From: Mesorhizobium sp. LSHC420B00
Lineage (GTDB): Bacteria; Pseudomonadota; Alphaproteobacteria; Rhizobiales; Rhizobiaceae
Direction: 5' to 3'
Length of the DNA: 56,875 bases
Assembly (NCBI RefSeq): GCF_000503055.1
Contig: NZ_AYVY01000008.1
Coordinates: 1-56,875, forward strand
The translations under genes and the position numbers were made by a program. This document shows positions 52,056 through 56,875 of the stretch, one piece after another; within the stretch, counting starts at the first letter, position 1; the number at the start of each line of letters is the position of its first letter. Below the pieces are notes generated by a model that saw only the letters and a program-made list of their open reading frames with translations, had not been told where the DNA came from and did not search any database.

Positions 52056-52523
52056 TCACAATGATAGGGGCAGCCACGGGCCGAAACGCCGGAACGGCAG
52101 GCCGAGTGCGTAGCTGAAGACGACGAATGCGAACAGCGTCAGGCCGGCCGACAGCACGAGCGCGGTCAGCGGCTTCATACGGCCGCTGCCGAACGATGCG
52201 ATTAGCGCCGTCAGGAAGATCGAGGGGATAAAGCCGAGGCCGCGCACCGTCAGGCCGAAGAAGATCGGAGCGGGCAGAATGAACAGCATGCCGCGCCACG
52301 CGATGTGGCCGATCGGGTCGCTCTCGAAACGCACCGCTTGGACGAGGATGACGGCGCCAAGCAGGATCAGCACGATCGCCAGCACCAGCGGGAAATAGCC
52401 CGGTCCCATACGGAAGGCGGTGCCGATTTCGAGGCCGAGCGACTGCAGCGCGAAAAATGCGCCGAGGAAGATGAACAGCGCTGCGCAAATGCCGTTGGTT
52501 CTGTCGATTGCGAACGGTTTCAT
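52056..52523 (-). CDS. tctB: Tripartite tricarboxylate transporter small subunit TctB (cluster 1)
   Basis: Four-helix small membrane subunit, 155 aa, with the TctB pattern: FLGAFFALQSLGLEIGTAFRMGPGYFPLVLA around residues 17-45 (fragments visible: RMGPGYFPLVLAIVL), and paired helices to the C-terminus. It precedes tctA by 9 bases and follows tctC after an attenuator hairpin. Function is as the partner of TctA in substrate translocation. Confidence 0.92.
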   Translation of the reverse strand: MKPFAIDRTNGICAALFIFLGAFFALQSLGLEIGTAFRMGPGYFPLVLAIVLILLGAVILVQAVRFESDPIGHIAWRGMLFILPAPIFFGLTVRGLGFIPSIFLTALIASFGSGRMKPLTALVLSAGLTLFAFVVFSYALGLPFRRFGPWLPLSL

Positions 52524-52565
52524 GACGTCCTCCCGGGCCGCGCCGCGGGCTTGCCCATGCCGTGT

Positions 52566-52593
52566 AAAAACGGGGCGCTGGTGGCGCCCCGTT
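52566..52593 (-). terminator. Intra-operon terminator/attenuator between tctC and tctB
   Basis: AACGGGGCGC (52569-52578) pairs with GCGCCCCGTT (52584-52593), a perfect 10-bp stem with a TGGTG loop. Read on the minus strand it is followed by TTTTT, an intrinsic terminator. It lies 6 bases past the tctC stop codon and 42 bases before tctB, so it should produce more TctC than TctBA. Confidence 0.8.
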
Positions 52594-52599
52594 CAAGCT

Positions 52600-53577
52600 T
52601 TAGTCGGCGTACTGGCCGGCCGCTTCGATGATAGGCTTCCACCGCGCGATCTCACTTTCCAGCTTGGCCTTGAGCGCGGCCGGCGTGGCGTCGGCCTCGG
52701 GCGACGGCTTGGTGCCGAGTTCGGCAAAGCGGGCGACGACGTTCTGATCCTTCAGCGCCACCTGCAGCGATTTCGACAGGCGCTCGGTGATCTCGGCCGG
52801 CGTGCCCTTGGGTGCATAGATTCCGTGCCAGATGCCGACCTGCACCTGCGGAAGGCCGGCTTCCGTCGTTGTCGGCACGTCCGGAAGCACGTCGAGGCGT
52901 TGCGCCGAGGTTACGGCATAGCCCTTGATCGTGCCGCCCTGGATCTGCTTGGTGGTGTTGGTCGTCTGGTCGCACATGATGTCGACCTGGCCGCCGAGAA
53001 GGTCGGTCATGGCCGGGCCAGTGCCTTTGTAGGGAACGGTGACCAGCGGCGTGCCGATGGCGCTCATGAACAGCATGCCGCACAGATGCGAGGCCGCGCC
53101 TATCCCGGCATTGGCGACGGTGACGGTGTCCTTGTTGGCCTTGGCATAGTCGACCAGTCCCTTCAGATCGGTCGGCTCGAGATCCTTGCGGCCGACGATG
53201 GTCATCGGCACTTCTGTGACGAGACCGATATATTCGAACGCGTTCAGCGTGTCGTAGGCGAGGTTCCTATACAGCGTCGCGCTGGTCGCCATGCCGATGT
53301 GATGCAGGAGCAGCGTATAGCCGTCAGGATCGGCATTCGCGACGCGGCCGGCGCCTAGCGTGCCGCCGGCGCCGCCGACATTCTCGACGATGACCTGCTG
53401 GCCGAGGTCCTTCGACATGGCTTCCGCGACAAGACGCGTGACGGTGTCGGTTGGGCCGCCGGCCGAAAACGGCACGACAACGGTGATGGTGCGTTCGGGG
53501 TACGTCTGCGCGCCCGCGGCCAACGGGTAAAGCATGGCGACCGCAACGGCAGCCAGCGCGGCGACGAATTTTCTCAT
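52600..53577 (-). CDS. tctC: Tripartite tricarboxylate transporter substrate-binding protein TctC (cluster 1)
   Basis: Periplasmic binding protein, 325 aa. A Sec signal peptide (1-24, MRKFVAALAAVAVAMLYPLA, cleaved at AGA/QT) precedes the mature domain: YPERTITVVVPFSAGGPTDTVTRL, NVGGAGGTLGAGRVANADPDGYTLLLHH and VPYKGTGPAMTDLLGGQVDIM are the family's conserved blocks (cited in parts). Its substrate is unknown. The GGAGGAAATCACG before the ATG is a good ribosome binding site. It is the first gene of this tct operon. Confidence 0.93.
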   Translation of the reverse strand: MRKFVAALAAVAVAMLYPLAAGAQTYPERTITVVVPFSAGGPTDTVTRLVAEAMSKDLGQQVIVENVGGAGGTLGAGRVANADPDGYTLLLHHIGMATSATLYRNLAYDTLNAFEYIGLVTEVPMTIVGRKDLEPTDLKGLVDYAKANKDTVTVANAGIGAASHLCGMLFMSAIGTPLVTVPYKGTGPAMTDLLGGQVDIMCDQTTNTTKQIQGGTIKGYAVTSAQRLDVLPDVPTTTEAGLPQVQVGIWHGIYAPKGTPAEITERLSKSLQVALKDQNVVARFAELGTKPSPEADATPAALKAKLESEIARWKPIIEAAGQYAD

Positions 53578-53760
53578 CGTGATTTCCTCCCAGAATACGA
53601 ATTACCAACCGCTGCGCGGAGTTCCTCTCAAACCGAATGTAGATGGAGCAATAACTAGCGCAACCCGACAAATGACAATCGCCTCAAACGGCAAACTGCA
53701 CGTTTGTCCGCGCAATGAGTGGAAAGGTCGGGCCGCGCGATGCCCTTCCTCCGACCTATC

Positions 53761-54216
53761 TTAATAGCCGTAGCCGCGCGCCATCGCCGCCGCGAACACC
53801 GGGATCAACAGGAAGATGAATGCCTCGGTGCGGACATAGGTGCGAACGGACGCTAGCTCCGCCGCAGGCACCTGGAAGCCGGGACTGGCGCTCGCCTGCC
53901 TGCTCCAGGACAGGAATCGGACGGTCGGGATAATCGACAACAGGCCGACAATTGCGAAAGCGGCCATCTTTGCCCAGAACATCCAGTTGTAGACGTAGAA
54001 TTCCCAGCCCTTGAGACCATAGATGACGCGGCCGATGCCGACGACGATGATCAGCATGGCAATGATGCCGTAATGGCGATCGATACCGACAAGCCGCTTC
54101 AGCGTCGCGGCGGACAGGTCGCTGCGGATCAGGACGAATTCGGCGCCGATGATGCCTGCCAGCGAAAACACCAGCAGATGATGGAAGATGGCAAGCACAA
54201 GGTCGGTGGTGTCCAT
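53761..54216 (-). CDS. DUF2214 family membrane protein
   Basis: Protein of 151 aa with four transmembrane helices: an N-terminal FHHLLVFSLAGIIGAEFVLIR helix with conserved His-His, a central IDRHYGIIAMLIIVVGIGRVIYGLKGWEFY with a conserved His, and two C-terminal helices. The paired His residues suggest a possible heme or metal ligand role, as in related cytochrome-like domains, but this is inference. It lies alone between the first tct operon and the GNAT gene. Confidence 0.82.
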   Translation of the reverse strand: MDTTDLVLAIFHHLLVFSLAGIIGAEFVLIRSDLSAATLKRLVGIDRHYGIIAMLIIVVGIGRVIYGLKGWEFYVYNWMFWAKMAAFAIVGLLSIIPTVRFLSWSRQASASPGFQVPAAELASVRTYVRTEAFIFLLIPVFAAAMARGYGY

Positions 54217-54443
54217 GCTGTTTCCCCTCTGTCGGACGGCAGCGCCGAAACCGAACGCAGTGAACCAAATACTGGCGAAAAACTAACACCGCTTGGCGGG
54301 ATTCACATCAGCCTGGAAGATGATCTACACAGCCTTGGTTCTTGTTTTACGCAACGGATTTTGATTCCCCATTTCATGCATGTCGCTGTCCTAACCGTTG
54401 GATGACCGGCATTAGGCACCGGCAACACAACCGAGGCATGACC

Positions 54444-54983
54444 ATGACCAGTCCGCAGACAATTGTCGCCCCAGTGATTGAGACCTCTCGCACGGTCCTG
54501 CGACCGCACCGGCTGGACGATTTCGACGCCTATGTCGCAATGTGGGCCGATCCCGTCGTCACCCGTTTTATCGGCGGCAAGCCGCGCACGCGGGAGGAAA
54601 GCTGGATGCGTTTCCTGAGCCATGCCGGCCTGTGGTCGCTTCTGGGCTACGGCTTCTGGGCGGTCGAGGAAAAGGCGACCAGCCGCTTCATCGGCGAGGC
54701 CGGCTTCCACGATCTGAAACGCGACATGACGCCGTCGATCGAGGGCATTCCGGAGGCCGGATGGGCTCTGGTTTCGGCCGTGCATGGCCAGGGGTTGGCC
54801 AGCGAAGTCGTCGCACGGGTGCTTGCCTGGGGCGATGAGGCATTTGCAGCCGCGAAGACCGTCTGCATCATCGATCCGGAAAACACCGGCTCGCTGAACG
54901 TCGCGGCAAAATGCGGTTATGGCGAAGTGCTGCGAACCGTCTATCAAGACAAGCCGACCATCCTGCTGCAGCGGCAGCCCTGA
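54444..54983 (+). CDS. GNAT family N-acetyltransferase
   Basis: RimJ/RimL-like GNAT, 179 aa. It has VLRPHRLDDFDAYVAMWADP and FIGGKPRTREESW, the acetyl-CoA loop VHGQGLASEVVARVL, and the end IIDPENTGSLNVAAKCGYGEV. The pattern is typical of ribosomal-protein-like or small-molecule acetyltransferases; the substrate is unknown. ATG at 54444 is favoured because CCGAGG lies about 8 bases upstream; ATG at 54438 is too close to it. It is divergent from DUF2214. Confidence 0.87.
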   Translation: MTSPQTIVAPVIETSRTVLRPHRLDDFDAYVAMWADPVVTRFIGGKPRTREESWMRFLSHAGLWSLLGYGFWAVEEKATSRFIGEAGFHDLKRDMTPSIEGIPEAGWALVSAVHGQGLASEVVARVLAWGDEAFAAAKTVCIIDPENTGSLNVAAKCGYGEVLRTVYQDKPTILLQRQP

Positions 54984-55186
54984 CGGATGCTGTCTGGGCA
55001 CTGCCTGCCGTCGTCGGGCGTCGAGTTCGCCAGCCTGAACATCGCACGGGCCGATTGTGGCGCATGGGGAGTGTTCTGTCTTTGACAGGATGACGCAAAC
55101 TCTGCATGAATTTTATCGAGCGGGTCTGAATTCAGGCTACGTTTCTGGCAGGCACCGGAGGAGGTGTCGCGATTTGGAGGAATCCC

Positions 55187-56164
55187 ATGCTGAACAGACG
55201 CAGTTTCTTGATGAGCACCGCGGCGGCAGGTGCTGCCGGGCTCGCGGCATCGCATTTTATCCCCGCTTTCGCGCAGGACGCACCGCAGCTGCAGATTTTC
55301 GTGCCGGCGGCGCCGGGCGGCGGCTGGGACCAGACGGCGCGCGCCATGGACCAGGTGCTGCGTAGTGAAAAGCTGATCTCCGGCTCGCAGATCACCAATG
55401 TCGGCGGCGCCGGTGGCACCGTCGGCCTGCCGCAGTTCGTCAACCAGTGGAAGGGCAAGGGCAATGCGCTGATGGTGGCTGGCATGGTCATGGTCGGCGC
55501 CATCATCGCCAACAAGGCGGCCAACAACCTTACCGAGGTCACCCCGATCGCCCGCCTTACCGGCGAGTTCGAGGCGCTTGTGGTGCCGGCCGCCTCGCCG
55601 TTCAAGACTGCGGCCGACTTCGTTGCCGCCCTCAAGGCCGACCCGACGCAGGTTCCAGTCGCCGGCGGTTCGGCCGGCGGCTCGGACCACATCTTGTTCG
55701 GCCTCATCGCCAAGACCGTCGGTGTTCCTGCAACCAACCTGTCCTATGTGCCGTTCGCCGGCGGCGGCGAGGCGCTGTCGGCGCTGCTCGGCAACCAGGT
55801 CGCGGCCGGCATCTCGGGCTATGGCGAGTTCGCCGAACAGGTCAAGGCGGGCGCGCTGCGGCTGCTGGCGATATCTGCCCACAAACGCCAGGAGGGCATC
55901 GATGCTCCGACCATGAAGGAAGCCGGCATCGACGTCGAGCTGTTCAACTGGCGCGGCGTCTTCGCGCCGCCCGGCGTCTCGGACGCCGACAAGGCAGCAA
56001 TGATCAAGCTGATCGAGACGATGGCCAAGAGCGACGCCTGGGCCACCGAATGCAAGAACCGCAACTGGACGCAGATCCTGCTCACCGGTGACGACTATGC
56101 GAAATTCGTCGCCGAAGACACGGCCCGCATCGGGACGATCCTCAAGGACCTCGGCCTGGCGTGA
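55187..56164 (+). CDS. tctC: Tripartite tricarboxylate transporter substrate-binding protein TctC (cluster 2)
   Basis: Second TctC, 325 aa. Its N-terminus MLNRRSFLMSTAAAGAAGLA holds a twin-arginine motif (RRSFLM) and a signal ending AFA/QD, so it is likely a Tat substrate, unlike the Sec-type TctC of cluster 1. Mature conserved parts include FVPAAPGGGWDQTARAMDQVL, NVGGAGGTVGLPQFV, PVAGGSAGGSDHILFGLIA and VPFAGGGEALSALLGNQVAAG, each within the family. This GGGWDQTAR block is typical of TctC proteins of the tricarballylate/citrate-type branch, but the ligand is not certain. GGAGGAATCCC precedes the ATG. Confidence 0.93.
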   Translation: MLNRRSFLMSTAAAGAAGLAASHFIPAFAQDAPQLQIFVPAAPGGGWDQTARAMDQVLRSEKLISGSQITNVGGAGGTVGLPQFVNQWKGKGNALMVAGMVMVGAIIANKAANNLTEVTPIARLTGEFEALVVPAASPFKTAADFVAALKADPTQVPVAGGSAGGSDHILFGLIAKTVGVPATNLSYVPFAGGGEALSALLGNQVAAGISGYGEFAEQVKAGALRLLAISAHKRQEGIDAPTMKEAGIDVELFNWRGVFAPPGVSDADKAAMIKLIETMAKSDAWATECKNRNWTQILLTGDDYAKFVAEDTARIGTILKDLGLA

Positions 56165-56170
56165 TGCTCT

Positions 56171-56202
56171 CGGCAAGGCGCGGCCTGCGCCAACCCTTGC
56201 CG
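56171..56202 (+). terminator. Attenuator candidate between tctC and tctB (cluster 2)
   Basis: CGGCAAGG (56171-56178) pairs with CCTTGCCG (56195-56202), 6 bases after the tctC stop, with an internal GCGCGGCCTGCGC element. A U tract is only ACTTTCGCC, so this is a weaker attenuator or 3' stabiliser than the one in cluster 1. Confidence 0.4.
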
Positions 56203-56319
56203 ACTTTCGCCAGCCGCATGGACATACGCGGCGCCGGAGGTGAAACTACGCCGAGATCGGCCGAGTGAGACCGGTCCAAGGAGAACCGGCCCCAAGGGAC
56301 CGACATTGGGAGGACGATG

Positions 56320-56853
56320 ATGAGCACCAGCGACCAGCAGGCGCCGCCGCGCCTTGCAGTGCCCGAACTGCTGATCGGCGTTGGGCTCCTCGCCTGTGCG
56401 GGTGCGGTTGCCTGGCAGACGCTGGCAATCCCGGTGTCGCCGCTCTATTCCAAGGTCGGTCCGACCGTCTTTCCCTACATCACCATGACGGGGATGGTGA
56501 TCCTGTCGCTGCTGCTCATCATTGCCGCCTTGCGGGGCGGATGGCAGCCGGAGGACGAAAAGGAGACGCCGACCGACTGGAAGGCGATGGGCATCGTCGT
56601 CCTCGGACTGATCGCCAACCTCGTGCTGATCCAGCCGCTCGGCTTTACCGCCGCATCTGTCATCATGTTCGTTCTCATCTGCCACGGTTTCGGCAGCCGG
56701 CGTCCGCTGCGTGACGTGCTGCTCGGTCTGATCCTGGCGCTGGCCGCCTATTTCGGCTTTGCCAGGGCACTCGGCGTCAATATCGGCGCCGGCTTCATCG
56801 AAAACCAGCTGAACGCGATCGTCGATTCGGTCGTTGCCGTGCTGAGGGGCTGA
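56320..56853 (+). CDS. tctB: Tripartite tricarboxylate transporter small subunit TctB (cluster 2)
   Basis: Small TctB subunit, 177 aa, with four hydrophobic helices (about 19-37, 51-71, 90-108, and a longer C-terminal pair from 115-150). TLAIPVSPLYSKVGPTVFPYI and VLGLIANLVLIQPLGFTAASV are recognisable family blocks. ATG at 56317 and 56320 are adjacent; 56320 has GGGAGG 6 bases upstream and is preferred. It begins the TctB-TctA part of the second tct operon. Confidence 0.9.
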   Translation: MSTSDQQAPPRLAVPELLIGVGLLACAGAVAWQTLAIPVSPLYSKVGPTVFPYITMTGMVILSLLLIIAALRGGWQPEDEKETPTDWKAMGIVVLGLIANLVLIQPLGFTAASVIMFVLICHGFGSRRPLRDVLLGLILALAAYFGFARALGVNIGAGFIENQLNAIVDSVVAVLRG

Positions 56854-56857
56854 CGCC

Positions 56858-56875
56858 ATGGAAACGCTCGGCCAT
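56858..56875 (+). CDS. tctA: Start of second tctA (partial at window end)
   Basis: Only six codons are present (METLGH...). Position directly after tctB, 4 bases past its stop, and METL as the opening sequence suggest the TctA permease of this tripartite transporter. The assignment is inferred from gene order. Confidence 0.55.

Noticed and set aside
54330..54400. ATGCATGTCGC stretch near 54376 considered as a REP element copy
   Set aside because: It shares only about 11 bases with the element at 19569 and lacks its 13-bp stem.

Overview
The window looks like a chromosomal segment of a GC-rich alphaproteobacterium of the order Hyphomicrobiales (Rhizobiales), most likely Mesorhizobium or a close relative. 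The basis is the gene content and order (lptC-lptA-lptB-rpoN-hpf-ptsN; cysG-DUF2849-cysI-cysH-DUF934; sppA-ihfB-lapA; an OlsB-type ornithine lipid acyltransferase), RIME-like and REP-like intergenic palindromes of the rhizobial kind, and uniform high-GC codon use. No rRNA, tRNA, CRISPR array, prophage or intact insertion sequence was seen. It is mostly core genome with small accessory patches.

Layout. 0-9.7 kb: polA (with a degenerated proofreading domain), a candidate anti-Shine-Dalgarno small RNA, an M20 peptidase, a single-domain RNase D-like exonuclease, a class A penicillin-binding protein, a membrane protein cut by an in-frame stop, and an SDR oxidoreductase. 9.7-13.4 kb: a YbaL-type cation/proton antiporter, a GNAT gene of atypical composition, RIME-like repeats and a host-attachment (BaeRF-like) protein. 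13.5-18.8 kb: the assimilatory sulfate reduction cluster cysG-DUF2849-cysI-cysH-DUF934 behind a palindromic operator candidate. 18.9-25.1 kb: a DJ-1/PfpI protein, a fatty acid desaturase, grpE, an ABM-cupin fusion with its TetR regulator, a TRIC channel, and olsB behind a Pho-box candidate.

25.2-35.8 kb: a hybrid histidine kinase with one dead receiver domain, an AcuI/YhdH-type reductase, lspA, two RNA methyltransferases, a DUF1772-like membrane protein, a WYL regulator, a VOC protein, an ornithine cyclodeaminase-like gene whose 3' end lies in a tandem octamer, then lapA-like, ihfB and sppA. 36.0-41.3 kb: lptC-lptA-lptB (LPS export), rpoN (sigma-54), hpf (ribosome hibernation) and ptsN (EIIA-Ntr). 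41.4-50.5 kb: DUF1150, hsp20 with an RpoH promoter and a ROSE-like RNA thermometer, a nucleoside hydrolase, two paralogous small membrane proteins, a LysE exporter, a ribokinase-amidase pair, an Ada-C-like methyltransferase, an LCM-type methyltransferase, DUF2244 and nth. 50.5-56.9 kb: two separate tripartite tricarboxylate transporters (TctCBA), one on each strand, separated by DUF2214 and GNAT genes; the second runs off the window after six codons of tctA.

No wholly new multi-gene system was recognised. The items most worth a second look are the loss of all three tested exonuclease metal ligands in DNA polymerase I, the three-hairpin C-rich-loop sRNA candidate upstream of the M20 peptidase, the ROSE-like thermometer under an RpoH promoter before hsp20, the Pho box before olsB, the tandem-octamer inverted structure that supplies the last codons of the cyclodeaminase gene, the paralogous membrane protein pair, and the attenuator hairpin inside the first tct operon. 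All database-level statements are family recognition from memory; no search was run.
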